Source of the DNA: Parapristionchus giblindavisi
Lineage: Eukaryota; Nematoda; Chromadorea; Rhabditida; Diplogasteridae
Direction: 5' to 3'
Assembly (NCBI GenBank): GCA_943737045.1
Contig: CALSFV010000372.1
Location: forward strand, 186,001-250,000
DNA length: 64,000 nucleotides
Of the stretch, positions 34,948 to 46,236 are shown one piece after another. A program made the translations under genes and the position numbers. Each line of letters opens with the position of its first letter. Position 1 is the first letter of the stretch. The notes beneath the pieces are model-generated. The model was given only the letters and a program-made list of their open reading frames with translations. It ran no database searches and was not told the DNA's origin.

Positions 34948-37900
34948 CTAGAATAGAGAAAGATGTCGGAGTGGTCCGTGGTAAGCTTGTCCAATGAATT
35001 CCCCGATAATGGGAAGTCTATCAGATCCGAAGTACCGCTCGGTCTGCCCTTCTTCGTTAGTAACAACGATCCAGGGAACGCCGAATGCCTGGATAAAGTG
35101 ATCTTTGAACTTTGAACTTTGATCTTTGATCACATACCCCAACTTCTTGTGCAGCATCCGTATTCTTTCTCAATTCAGCCTTGACTTCATCCGATTTCAT
35201 CTTTTCAAGAAGAGTATGAGGATTCTCGACCATTGCCTTGTTTAGGCACTGAAATCTTATGGTTAAGCGCTTAAATTTCTTAAGTCCAACTTAAGTCACT
35301 TTGTGCTAAATATCGATCAATACTAACCGTTTTTAGATCAGTCTCACTCCTCACTGGCAGGTTATCGATCCAGAATCTATCAAAGAGCTGGCGAGAAACT
35401 TCTTCGGTCTGTAATCAATCAATAATCACTAACAAGGGAAGCACCTCAGCTCACGGAAACAATTCCCAATGCGACCCATATGGGTAGTTAGGGTTGAGGG
35501 GGAAAACGCCAAAAGTGGTATCCAAAGTTGCCGCGAAATTTCATGAAACACTAGTAAGCTGTGTCGTCTGTTATACTTCAGTCTGTTAAATACGATCGAA
35601 GTTAACCTGAACAGGTAATGTCTGTATCTCGGAAAATAAGAAAAAATAAATTTTCGAAATTTCTCAGAATTCAACCGATCGCGCTCCTACTCCACCAGGT
35701 TGTGTATCTCTCATGGGCTATTATCGCTGCCAAGTTTGGAACTCGCAGCTTCACTGAACAGAGTTATGCATTTGAGCGACGCATGCGTTAACAAACATCG
35801 ATCGAATACATCTGTTTGTAGGCCCCATGGGCAACTTTGGATACCACTTTTGACGGTCTCCCCCTCAACCCTAACGGGGAGCGATCATTTCGGCAACGAT
35901 CATTTCGGCAACGGATCATAAATCTGTTGGGAGATGGCCTATGGCAACTAAAGTTGTATCATTGTTATCAGTGAGGGTGTACCGTAACCGTCGGGAATCG
36001 CGAACTGATTTTTTTCATTCGACCCATGACCCGGGGTTCATGGTTGAAAATGGCCGAAGTAGAAAAATTCATGATGCTTCGAGACCAAATACTAGTTGCC
36101 ATTATATCAATAGTGACCCAACTTTTATCTTTCTGGATACCGTAACCCGAACTACCGTAGTCTAGCTACAGTACCTTACAATATTGTAGCGAAAATGACG
36201 GCAAACCCCGGTTTGATTACGGTAGTTCGGGTTACGGTATCCAGAAAGATAAAAGTTGGGTGACTATTCATATAATAGCAACCAGTATTTGGTCTCGGAG
36301 CATCATGAATTTTTCGACTTCGGCCATTTTCAACCATGAACCCCGGGTCATGGGTTGAATGAAAAAAATTAGTTCGCGATTCCCGACGGTTACGGTAGCA
36401 CAATACCGTACACCCTCACTGATAACAATGATACAACTTTAGTTGCCATAGGCCATCTCCTAACGGATTTATGATCCGTTGCCGAAATGATCGTTGCCGA
36501 AATGATCGCCCCCCCCCCCCCCCCCCACCCTAACTACCCATATGGGTCGCATTGGAAATTGTTTCCGTGAGCTGAGGTGCTTCCCTTGTAAGCTCCTCCC
36601 ACTTTTAAACCGCAACTTCGGTGATTAATCAATCAATAATGAGCAATATTGATTGCTTTCTACATGATAATATATGAAAGAGGTGTAGAATTGAATGTAA
36701 TCAATACCATCAGGCACATTAACTAACATAGATTTCTTAAAATATATATTTAAAGTGCATGCAAACCTATAATTTACATATTTAATATTATTAATTTAAT
36801 ATGTAAGAGATAGGAACCTTCTCTGGAAGAAGATGCTGTGTGGCTATGATCAATCTACACGCGTTGAGAGTTGACGCGTTCATGACGTAGTCGGAATAGC
36901 TCTGAAAATGAATAATCAATATCAGGTAAAAATATCAACATCATAAAATAACGGGAATGCATGGTAAATTGCTTCACCCACTCTCAACCCCCCTACTCAG
37001 AGAGCAATCGATTCAAAATTATTTATTTATTTGTTGTATATCATCCAAATTCCATCACACAAATGTATGAACGTGATAAAGATTGTTTAATTGATTTATC
37101 AGGTATAAAATATAAAATAGACGAATGGTTCCATCATCTGTTCCTTTTCGCTTGTGGAGGACCTTGATCAATCTCTACTCTAACTCGGCGCAAAACTGGT
37201 TATTTTAACTATAGTAAATAGGTATGTTTACACTATTCTCCTACAGTAATCTACCGTACCTTGGGCATATTCATTGGAATGCCGAAGTGGCGTGCAATCA
37301 TCTTCACCTCGTGGGACATGTACTGAGCCTGGATGTATTGATTTATTGATTACTGTAATGCGGAATGAAACATCCTAGAGAAATCGTATCGATCAATGTG
37401 ATCTCTGGAAAATTTAGACATCAAAAATAATCTTTGTGCGGTAGCAATGGATAACAAATGTACGATAGAGTGAATCAAGAGTTCACATAAAATACTTTTC
37501 AGAACTTTGACAAAATAAGATCAAGGAATGATCGATTATGACAATATCTCAAAACATATTTATCTATAATTTTGCCCCATTCTATCATTCTTTCCTTCTT
37601 CTTTCCCATATAGTCAATCCCTGCCCAAATTTACCCTCTTTCAATATAAATTTATGTCGAGAGTGTTATGTGATCTATTCTCTTTGATTTACAAACCTGT
37701 ATTGTTTCATGCTGAGCATGTCGATAAATATAAATATATTAAATTAAATGAATAAGTAAATTGAGCAAACCTTTAGCTCACACGATTTGACAGGAGGAGT
37801 GTTTTTGAGATCTCTGAACAATCCACCGAGACAGATTGGCTTGAGGACCACTTCGATTGGCCACACCACACGATAGCGGAGGAGGGTCTGAAAGATCAAA

Positions 37901-38312
37901 GATCAAAAGCTTGCTCACAATCACGTTATAATGTAGCCCAATATGGCTATGAGCTTTTTTTCCATTTTGAACTATGATATTTACTGTGGCTCCATAAAGC
38001 AATCAAATTACTCACTCGGTAATTGATTGATCTTTGATCTCTTTCCTTTCAAATCTTCCCTTGTTCTTTCATCTCTCACTGTTTCAAATCGTTTTCGTTG
38101 TCGTGATATGCATTTGAGTGCCTACTGTCTCCTGTTTTTATGTATTTTTTTATTTATTTGATGTTTTAAAGTTCCTGAGTAAAGCAATCGATCAATGCTA
38201 ACAAAAGAAGGCTAATGAAAAATCAATCAATAATATCAACCTCGAATCCTATAAATGAATAAGGAGAGATGATATCGTAGTACAGCTTGACGATAGACGT
38301 ACGGGAAACCAT
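34948..38312 (-). CDS. Glutathione S-transferase kappa, copy A
   Basis: Minus-strand exons in coding order: 38312-38241, 37887-37771, 37328-37260, 36901-36818, 35408-35328, 35248-35138, 35088-34948 (TAG). They sum to 675 nt, or 224 aa. It belongs to the GST kappa (DsbA-like thioredoxin-fold) family. The N-terminus has LYYDIISPYSFIGFE, where the Ser of SPYS is the expected glutathione-activating residue. The C-terminal FGSDRLP corresponds to the SDR glutathione contact. Family members conjugate or reduce substrates with glutathione in mitochondria and peroxisomes. The C-terminus LSLF is not a standard peroxisomal signal. The start ATG follows an acceptor-like TCTAG. A 1156-bp foldback occupies the intron between exons 4 and 5. 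It is closest to copy B (shared TLLRYRVVWPI and QAYHGPLRHLSLF-like ends). Confidence 0.92.
35433..36588. mobile_element. Long foldback element, CAAGGGAAG ends, TAA target duplication
   Basis: The element starts CAAGGGAAGCACCTCAGCTC and ends in the exact inverse, with TAA on both sides. Two arms of about 0.5 kb each are inverse copies (for example GATCATTTCGGCAACG and CGTTGCCGAAATGATC). A poly-C run sits near 36510. The 3-bp duplication would fit PIF/Harbinger-like elements, which is inference. No transposase frame was seen. It starts 24 bp upstream (in coding sense) of the GSTK-A exon 5 acceptor. Confidence 0.85.
36735..36805. repeat. AT-rich dispersed repeat (AAGTGCATGC family)
   Basis: AAAGTGCATGCAAACCTATA followed by AT-rich sequence ending in ATTATTAATTTAAT. 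It lies just outside the 3' end of GSTK-A exon 4. Confidence 0.55.
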
Positions 38313-38506
38313 CTAGATGATTTTTTTAAACCAATAAAACCACAATCAATCGATATTTGTTGGGAAAAAAAGTGCGGAACAATCAATACAACTAAGACAT
38401 GCTTCAGAAAAAAGTAGGAAGTCACTAGGACTAAAAGATGAGTCGGAAAGAATACGAGAGAAAAGCTGTAAACAACAACGTGTTGAAGATGACAACGGAA
38501 GGGAGA

Positions 38507-38597
38507 TGGAGAGGGAGAAAAGGGAAAGGGAGAAAAGGGAGAGGGAGAAAAGGGAGAGGGAGAAAAGGGAGAGGGAGAAAAGGAAGAGGGAGAGGAA
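38507..38597. repeat. 15-bp purine minisatellite
   Basis: About five tandem units of GAGGGAGAAAAGGGA with small variants, 200 bp upstream of the GSTK-A start codon. Confidence 0.85.
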
Positions 38598-39562
38598 GAG
38601 ATTGAAGAGGTAGAATGAATTGTGAAGGTGGGACGAAAACATCGGCCACGCGGTGGTTCTATTCGCACACAACACAGAGTGAAAGTTGATACGAGGACGT
38701 TACTCTCTAGTTGCACGTAAACAAAATGTTGACCAATCTTGGTCGTTTCCATATCTAGTTTATTTATTTATTATTTTGTTTACCCATCAGTTAAAACGAA
38801 AATAATGAAGGGAAAAGTAATAGGGGAGTGATGGAGTACTCTTGATCTTACTCGTTGGCGAAAAGATAAGCAGGGAAAGTATCCTTGTTTCACATGCGCT
38901 GGCACGTAGACCACGTTATACCATAATATGATATAAAGGAGAAAACAATAAGAACAGAGATAAATGTAGTGAGAGGTAAGGCGAAAATAATGTCTTGCCA
39001 CTAGGGTTGCGCAGTTTGACCCTCGACCCTGCATAGGTTTGTGTGTGAGCAGTTAGAGTGGCTTGTCTCTAATCAATACTATAGTCTGCAGTCTGACACA
39101 AAACCATTCAGGGTGCCGAACAGCCATTACTTTTGGCAATTTCGTCGTCGAAAAAAAAACATGAAATGTGTGTAAAAGGTTTGAAAGTTGTAAAAAGTTA
39201 AGTAAAGAGTTTTTTTCTGCTTTTCCTTTTTTTCGGAATTTTTGAAGACAGCATAATCAAATTATAATTTATGTACATATAAGTTTAGTGGTCTTATTTG
39301 CATATTCTAAATAAACTTTTATAATCTAACAAGGGAAGTACAAGAAATATCTTTTAGACTTTTGAACAAGACTATTTTTCCTCGATAGGTATAGGCAATA
39401 TATGGACGGAACCAAAAAATTAGCTGCGACCATGCACTTTCAGATTTTATATAATTAATCAAAGTTTGTGAAAAAATTCCTCATTTTTTGAAGAAAAAAC
39501 GCACTGTGTAGGGGACAAGGAGCGTAGGAAACAAAGCGCTCTTGTAAGAGCACTGAGAACAT

Positions 39563-39632
39563 GGCAGCGTGGTGTAGTGGTAGTGTGTACTCTTCTGGAT
39601 CGGGCTGTGGTTGGTTCGAGTACACATATGGA
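39563..39632 (+). other. tRNA-like (pol III promoter-like) segment, left arm
   Basis: TGGTGTAGTGG at 39570-39580 fits a type 2 A box. GGTTCGAGTAC at 39613-39623 is close to the B-box consensus GGTTCGANNCC. A T-run, possibly a pol III terminator, follows at about 39634. The acceptor stem does not close, so it is not a functional tRNA. Confidence 0.5.
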
Positions 39633-40092
39633 CATTTTTCTTTTGCTTATTTTTAACAGCTTCGGACTTGTACTTTCGATGAAAAAAAATGGAAAAAAAA
39701 TTTTGTTAATTTTTTTCACTTTCAAAACGTTCTTGCATGCTCAAGATGACATCTTTTAAGATGATGTTGTAATCTGTGAGAGACCCTGCCCCAACTTTCA
39801 TTTCATCAAATGCTCGATATGTGATCGTCGATTGTGCTGGAATTGTTTTGTTAACTGCCATTGTTGTTGAAATATTATGTGACATGTATAATTTTAATAA
39901 TTTGTTTTGTTGATAAATTTCGTAGAAGGTATTAGATGCTAAATATATTGGAAATAATGAAAAATGTAATGGAATATGAACAAATTGTACGAACGCACGA
40001 ACGTTCTGAAAGTAAAAAAAGATCTGACATTGAAAAAAAATTTCAGCGGACGTACAAGTCCGAAGCTGTTAAAAATGAGCAAAAGAAAAATG

Positions 40093-40162
40093 TCCATAGG
40101 TGTACTCGAACCAACCACAGCACGATCCAGAAGAGTAGACACTACCACTACACCACGCTGCC
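40093..40162 (-). other. tRNA-like (pol III promoter-like) segment, right arm
   Basis: Inverse copy of the segment at 39563-39632. The A box is at 40145-40155 and the B box at 40102-40112 on the minus strand. The two copies point toward each other. Confidence 0.5.
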
Positions 40163-40471
40163 ATGTTCTCAGTGCTCTTACAGGAGCGCTTTGTTTCCTA
40201 CGCTCCTTGTCCCCTATACAGTGCGTTTTTTCTTCAAAAAATGAGGAATTTTTTCACAAACTTTGATTAATTATATAAAATCTGAAAGTGCATGGTCGCA
40301 GCTAATTTTTTGGTTCCATCCATATATTGCCTATACCTATCGAGGAAAAATAGTCTTGTTCAAAAGTCTAAAAGATATTTCTTGTACTTCCCTTGTAAAC
40401 AAAACACATAATTTATCTGTTACTCGTGATGAGATGTGTGAGACGGAGATCAAAGATCAAAGATCAAGTTC

Positions 40472-43400
40472 TTAAAAGAGTGAAAGATGTCTGAGAGGGC
40501 CATGATACGATTGTCCTATGAATTCTCCAATGATAGGCAGTCTATCGGATCCAAAATAGTTCTCAGTGGCGGATCCATCAGAGCGAGTAACGGAGATCCA
40601 CGGCATACCAAAGGCCTGCAACCATTTGAAAAAATTATATTAAATGCTCCATGATCTGACAGTGCTCTCTCGTAAAATTAGCTCGGGTTTAACTCTGGCT
40701 CTGTTTAGACAACTTGAGGAGAATTTTTCGTATTATATTAATAAATGCTTACTCATTTTTAACGTAGGAATTAAAATAAAATAATTATTATTCGTAATGA
40801 AATATGGTACGAACTCCCATATCCTGTGATTCCTTCGTATTCTCTCTCAATTCATCTTTCACTTCAGTTGTTTGCATTTTCTCCAGGTATCCATCGACAT
40901 CAGTGATACGAGCCTTCTTGAGGACCTTAAAGATCAAAGATCAAAAATAATGCCTTGGAAAACCAATGATCAAAGATCAAACTAATGACAGATCAACGAT
41001 CAAAGATCATCTACTGTACCTTCTTGAGGTCTTCCTCTCTGTTTACAGGAAGATTCTCAATCCAGAATCGAGAGAAGAGATGACGAGACACTTCCTCTAC
41101 CTTGAATCAATCAATAATCACTAAGCTTCGCCCACTTTTAAGCCCGCCCCTTTTGACTACAGTACCTCTTCATTAATCAATTATCACCCCTACCGTACCT
41201 TCTCTTGTTCGAGTTTCTGCGTGGCAATGATGAGTCTACAGGCGTCAAGAGTAGAGGAGGCCATGATGTGTTCAGAGAAATTCTGGAAGATTATTGATTG
41301 ATTGTTAAGATTATTGATCGACTTTTAGGATTAATGATTGATTATTAAGATTATTGATAGATTATTACGATTATTGATTGAATATTCTTGTTATTGATTG
41401 ATTATTAAGATTATTGATTGATTTAATTTACCTGGGGAACATTGAGTGGTACTCCAAAATGACGAGCGATCATGTGGACCTCTTTGGCCATGTAGTCAGC
41501 CTGTTTATCATAAAAAACACTATCTGAGAGAATTCAACAACTGGAATACAGTAGCGCCCAAAAGTCTGAATACACTTTTTATTTCTGTTGTAATTTTTGG
41601 GTCAGTTGAGATATCAAGCTGTAATGTGGACATTATGTACCCAATGTATGTATGTATTCGATACCCTTATAAGGTCTCACGGGCCTTTCTGGTTATTGCA
41701 TAGTGATGATGCAACCGAACAACACTTTTTCGAAAATTCATTATTCTCTCAGGGATTTTTTCGTACTTGTCAAACTTCGTGAGCATTGAGAGAACTACAA
41801 GGCCTATCCAGAAAAAAAGTTTCAGGTTGCTGCGAATTCGGGTATTGGCTGCAGACTTGCTGCAATATCGCGGTCGCAAAATAATATCTCGGCTTCTAGA
41901 AGAGATTTAAAGGAGTTCAAAGCTGCAAACTGATTCTCTTGGTCATTCCTGATAATCCTGTAAGTTTGGTAGCGGTAGCTCATCATTCATCCTCATGGAT
42001 CGAAAAAGTCACTTTTTTACAAGAACCAACTTTGAAGGTTCACAATTCTGAGTGCGGTCCTTGTAAAAATCTGGTTTTTGGATAGGAATGTAGAAAATAT
42101 ATTAATTAATCGATTCCCCGCTTTTTAGAGCGATTGCTAATCTTTCTTGCCTGCGGCAGTCGATTATCTGAAGGATAGTCGTTTAGGCCGCGCTCCCTTC
42201 TCATCTCGCGACCCGTACACATCTCTAGGCTTTTCACACTGCTCAACGAGCTTTGATAGATGAAATCATTCTAAAACGTATTGTCGCTAATCCTGAACAT
42301 CATAGTCTATAAAAGAAAGCGTTTTTGATCTTCTTTGCTCGAATGAAACAACTTTTCATTATGATTTTGAGCAAAATTTGACGAAAAATGAGCAAAGATC
42401 AAAGATCAAATATCGGAAACACAAAGATCACAGACCAAAAACTGGATTCATGCAGTGTCTCTCTATTCTGACTAATCAAATCACTAAAAGCGGCTAAATC
42501 GTCATTGAGCAGTGTGAAAAGCCTAGAGATGTGTACGGGTCGCGAGATGAGAAGGGAGCGCGGCCTAAACGGCTATCCTTCAGATAATCGACTGCCGCAG
42601 GCAAGAAAGATTAGCAATCGCTCTAAAAAGCGGGGAATCGATTAATTAATATATTTTCTACATTCCTATCCAAAAACCAGATTTTTACAAGGACCGCCCT
42701 CAGAATTGTGAACCTTCAAAGTTGGTTCTTGTAAAAAAGTGACTTTTTCGATCCATGAGGATGAATGATGAGCTACCGCTACCAAACTTACAGGATTATC
42801 AGGAATGACCAAGAGAATCAGTTTGCAGCTTTGAACTCCTTTAAATCTCTTCTAGAAGCCGAGATATTATTTTGCGACCGCGATATTGCAGCAAGTCTGC
42901 AGCCAATACCCGAATTCGCAGCAACCTGAAACTTTTTTTTCTGGATAGGCCTTGTAGTTCTCTCAATGCTCACGAAGTTTGACAAGTACGAAAAAATCCC
43001 TGAAAGAATAATGAATTTTCGAAAAAGTGTTGTTCGGTTGCATCATCACTATGCAATAACCAGAAAGGCCCGTGAGACCTTATAAGGGTATCGAATACAT
43101 ACATACATTGGGTACATAATGTCCACATTACAGCTTGATATCTCAACTGACCCAAAAATTACAACAGAAATAAAAAGTGTATTCAGACTTTTGGGCGCTA
43201 CTGTATTTCTTGGTATCGATGAAAAATGATTTTTTCTTTCTTATGTGTGATAATTACAGGCTCAATGAGTGTAGTTCACTGGTACTTGGAAATTGCTTCC
43301 AATTGAAAATTCGCTTCAGGGGGTGACCACACAACGATTTGGCGCCTTTTCCTAAAAAGTTTATTTCGAATCCAATCGATTCGGGAGTGGATGCAATCGA

Positions 43401-45917
43401 CTCCTTGGCTAATTCTAAGAAACTATTATCGAGGAGAGTTTTTTGATCAACGGTCAACGAAGGCTGGAATCAGGAAATTTCGAAAAAAAATTCACATTAA
43501 ATTAATTCTCACTATTTTCCCATGGCGAATGTTAACTTTTTATTTGCTCAATCGCTGCTACATATCATAACACATCTTAGCGCGTATACGAATAAGTAAA
43601 TAGAATTAAAATTACATCACAATGATGATTAGAATAGTGAACAACACTGCCCAACTACAGCTACACTCCGAACCACCGGATGAACAGTCAAATACTCGTG
43701 TCATTGCGTTGAAATACGCACGAAACAAGCAGAAAAGCGACAAAAAATCGATTAGGAAATCTTGCCTTCTTGCCCTTACCGTAATTCCTCACCATAATTC
43801 ATACAACAACGACAAAATTGATTCGAACACAAATTTATATTTTTTTATAAATTACACTTTTTTTAACTGAAGATGTGTTATGATATGTAGCAGCGATTGA
43901 GCATATAAAAAGTTTACATTCGCCATGGGAAAATTGTGAGAATTAATTTAATGTGAACATTTTTTTTCGAAAATTACCAATTCCAGCGTTCGTTGACCGT
44001 TGATCGAAAAACTCTCCTCAGCAATAGTTTCTTAGAATTAGTCAAGGATTCGAATGCGCCCACTCCCGAATCGATTAGATTCGAAATAAACTTTTTATGA
44101 AAAGTCGCCAATCCTCACCACAATTAAGTTCAACGAACAAAATTGATTCGCGCATAAATTTCCCATTTTTTATAAATTACACTTTTTAAACTGAAGATGT
44201 GTTATGATATGTAGAAGCGATTGAGCAAATAAAAAAATTACTTTCTCCATGGGAAAATAGTGAGAATTAATTTAATGTGAATTTTTTTTCGAAATTTCCT
44301 GATTCCATTGGATTCGAAATAAACTTTTTAGGAAAAGGCGCCAAATCGTTGTGTGGTCACCCCCTGAAGCGAATTTTCAATTGGAAGCAATTTCCAAGTA
44401 CCAGTGAACTACACTCATTGAGCCTGTAATTATCATACATAAAACAGAAAAATCTATTTTTCGTCGATACCGCACCTATGTCGATTTTCTAAGATAGCGT
44501 GTTATAAGTTGCGTCAATTAAAATTTTAAAAAATGTGGTATAAATGTAGTATAAGAAATGTGAAATTCTTTAGAGATTCTAGTCATTCAGTAATAAATAA
44601 ATAATTAAATGAAAAAATCATCATTCGCACATTTATAATGTATTTGGATTTAAATAATTAACGATAAAACAGTATTTATAAAGGCTAGAAGACTCAAAAA
44701 GTACGCGAAATATTTCAAATCTAACCTTGGCTTTACAGGACTCAATAGGCGGAGTGTTTCCCACATCCTTGAACAGACCTCCGAGACAGATTGGCTTGAG
44801 GACAACTTGAATCGGCCAGACTACACGATACCGGAGGAGGGTCTGAAAGATCAAAGATCAAAGAATAAAAGAATACAAAATTAAAGATCAAAGATCAATT
44901 CGAGATCAAAAGGCGGATGATTCATTTGTGGCTATTCGAGAGAAAGATAAATATTGATGTTTGCAAAGGTGAGACAACGAAAAAGTCAAAGCGGATAGCG
45001 TGGGATGGGGGAATAAAAACATACGGAAATAAAGGAACGAGATGGCACGGCGGCTCAATGATAGTAACTAAGAAGCTCTTGCCGGAGAAAGAAAGTATCG
45101 CAAACTGAGTGATGATAAGCACTAAAACATCTAGGTTCTCCCAGCGCGAAAGTTGACTACGGTATATCTGGGCGCTCGCTTCTGACTAGACCTATCATCG
45201 AGTTTTACGATTCGCGAGACATGCCGATATGGCTTAGTGGGTAGAGCTTTTGTGTATCTATCCGAACCTCGTAGGTTCGAATCCCGCCCAGTGCAAATCA
45301 ACTTTGCCGATTTTTCGTAATGCAAGAGCCTTCAAGCCAAAGTTAAATGTAGGGATTTCTCTTCATTGAACCGCCGTGGATGGAAAGGGGGGGGCATGGA
45401 AATGGGAAAGATGAAAGAGAAACAGAGAGAGGGAGGATAGAGGGGGAGAGAGAGATATTATGCAGAATACTTTCATGCTAAATGCAAACCGTTAACAACG
45501 GAATTCACGTGAAAAGCACGGAAACAGATGTATATATGCACTCGAGCTAATCTCTCTGATCCCGCCACATTCTCGCAAACAAATAAAGCTAGAGAATGTT
45601 GCCACAGCGGTTAGTTTCAAATTAGATAGGGGTGTGCCTTTCATGGAGTGAAAAAGGTTGTATGCTACGTGTGATCTTAACTTTTCATGTTTCAAAAAAG
45701 GATTTCTTCTCCAGGTCTACAAAGTTATCAGCACTGGAAATGACAGCTCATGGCGGCTTATCAATTTGCACTCCTCGATATTCAACAATCAATCGATATT
45801 GATTAACTGATTTATCGATTGATCCAAATATTGATTGATATTACCAACCTCGAATCCGATGAAGGAATAGGGAGAGATGATGTCGTAGTACAGCTTGACC
45901 GTGTGGAAACGACCCAT
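40472..45917 (-). CDS. Glutathione S-transferase kappa, copy B
   Basis: Minus-strand exons: 45917-45849, 44842-44726, 41500-41432, 41282-41199, 41100-41020, 40926-40816, 40615-40472 (TAA). They sum to 675 nt, or 224 aa. The N-terminus is MGRFHTVKLYYDIISPYSFI and the C-terminal GSH contact is FGSDRLP. Exons 2-6 have exactly the same lengths (117, 69, 84, 81, 111) as copies A and C, so the three arose by duplication. The protein ends LRHLSLF, as in copy A. Upstream of the ATG the coding strand reads TTTTTTGTTGCAG then GTAATA, a good acceptor with no local exon, suggesting spliced-leader addition. Intron 2 is 3.2 kb because it holds two Tc1-like elements. Intron 1 holds a tRNA-like fragment and a MITE. 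Confidence 0.92.
40653..40695. repeat. Fragment of palindromic MITE
   Basis: CTGACAGTGCTCTCTCGTAAAATTAGCTCGGG retains only the junction of both arms, in the last intron of GSTK-B. Only parts longer than 12 bases match the family, so it is a weak call. Confidence 0.4.
41549..43203. mobile_element. Tc1/mariner-like foldback with ~0.7-kb inverted arms
   Basis: The 1655-bp element starts CAGTAGCGCCCAAAAGTCTG and ends in the inverse, flanked by TA at 41547-41548 and 43204-43205. CAGT ends with CAAAAGTCTGAA-like sequence are typical of Tc1-like TIRs. The arms run to about 42250 and from about 42508, almost perfect inverse copies. The short centre contains GATCAAAGATCAAA. No transposase frame was found. 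It lies in GSTK-B intron 2. Confidence 0.85.
43257..44426. mobile_element. Second Tc1/mariner-like foldback, 53 bp from the first
   Basis: The 1170-bp element starts CAGGCTCAATGAGTGTAGTT and ends in the inverse with TA on both sides. The target itself reads ATAATTA/TAATTAT. The internal phrase TGTTATGATATGTAG...AGCGATTGAGCA occurs three times in two orientations. No transposase frame was seen. Confidence 0.83.
45224..45296 (+). other. tRNA-like pseudogene or SINE fragment
   Basis: TGGCTTAGTGGG (A box) at about 45229-45240 and a perfect B box GGTTCGAATCC at about 45273-45283. A D-stem GCTT/GAGC forms. The T-stem has one mismatch, and the anticodon stem and acceptor stem do not pair well. A functional tRNA is unlikely. 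It lies in GSTK-B intron 1, antisense to the gene. Confidence 0.5.
45540..45642. mobile_element. Palindromic MITE copy (GSTK-B intron 1)
   Basis: Diverged: CTCGAGCTAATCTCTCTG on the left, GTTTCAAATTAGATAGGGGT on the right. Confidence 0.6.
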
Positions 45918-45923
45918 TATTAC

Positions 45924-45937
45924 CTGCAACAAAAAAT
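45924..45937 (-). other. Putative spliced-leader trans-splice acceptor of GSTK-B
   Basis: On the coding strand, TTTTTTGTTGCAG ends six bases before the start codon. It is a consensus nematode acceptor with no upstream donor in an evident exon. Confidence 0.45.
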
Positions 45938-46121
45938 TGGAAGAATCATTGCCAACGGTCACTTCTGTGTCAAAGAGAAGAGAGAGAGAGAGACTGTGTG
46001 CAAATAGTGAAGAGTATTCGCTCATTTTTTATCGCAACTTTTGATCAGACAATGCGTTTTTCCGTTGTCAGTAAAGAGAGAAATATGTAGTGTGTGGCAT
46101 GAAGAGACCGTTGTCTGATGC

Positions 46122-46236
46122 TAAAGGAACATCCCAAGCTACCAAACGTTCTGGACACACTCTCTCGCAGACAAAGATATCGATAGCGTGTGGTCAGAGC
46201 GGACAGTTTCAAATTAGCTCGGGTGTACCCTTAAAA
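46122..46236. mobile_element. Palindromic MITE copy between GSTK-B and GSTK-C
   Basis: TAAAGGAACATCCCAAGCTA on the left. CAGTTTCAAATTAGCTCGGG and GTACCCTTAA on the right. Confidence 0.7.

Larger units (their letters stand above)
39330..40395. mobile_element. Foldback element with a tRNA-like sequence in each arm
   Basis: The element starts CAAGGGAAGTACAAGAAATA and ends in the exact inverse, flanked by TAA on both sides. The arms (about 39330-39690 and 40045-40395) are inverse copies with few differences. Its ends match the foldback at 35433-36588, but the body is different. No transposase frame was recognised. Confidence 0.85.
38313..40471. other. Intergenic region between GSTK-A and GSTK-B
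   Basis: About 2.2 kb upstream of copy A and downstream of copy B. It contains a 15-bp purine minisatellite (38507-38597) and a 1066-bp foldback with tRNA-like boxes (39330-40395). The remainder (38600-39320) is AT-rich with no recognised gene. Confidence 0.6.

Noticed and set aside
35941..36403. Mirror-image 74- and 75-aa frames (RNRRESRT...STHDPGF)
   Set aside because: They are inverse arms of the foldback 35433-36588 and show no recognised protein family.
39563..39632. Functional tRNA gene
   Set aside because: A and B boxes exist, but the acceptor and anticodon stems do not pair. Kept only as a tRNA-like segment.
39459..40266. Two mirror-image 88-96 aa frames (SPKLLKMSKRKMS...)
   Set aside because: They are the two arms of a foldback, with the translated tRNA-like box giving EPTTARSRR. 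They are not a gene pair.
41446..43155. Mirror-image 61-aa frames (MGQLRYQAVMWT...)
   Set aside because: They are identical because they lie in the inverted arms of a Tc1-like element. They are too short and lack a DDE motif.
43622..43870. 82-aa plus-strand frame
   Set aside because: It lies within the internal repeats of a Tc1-like foldback, with no transposase signature.
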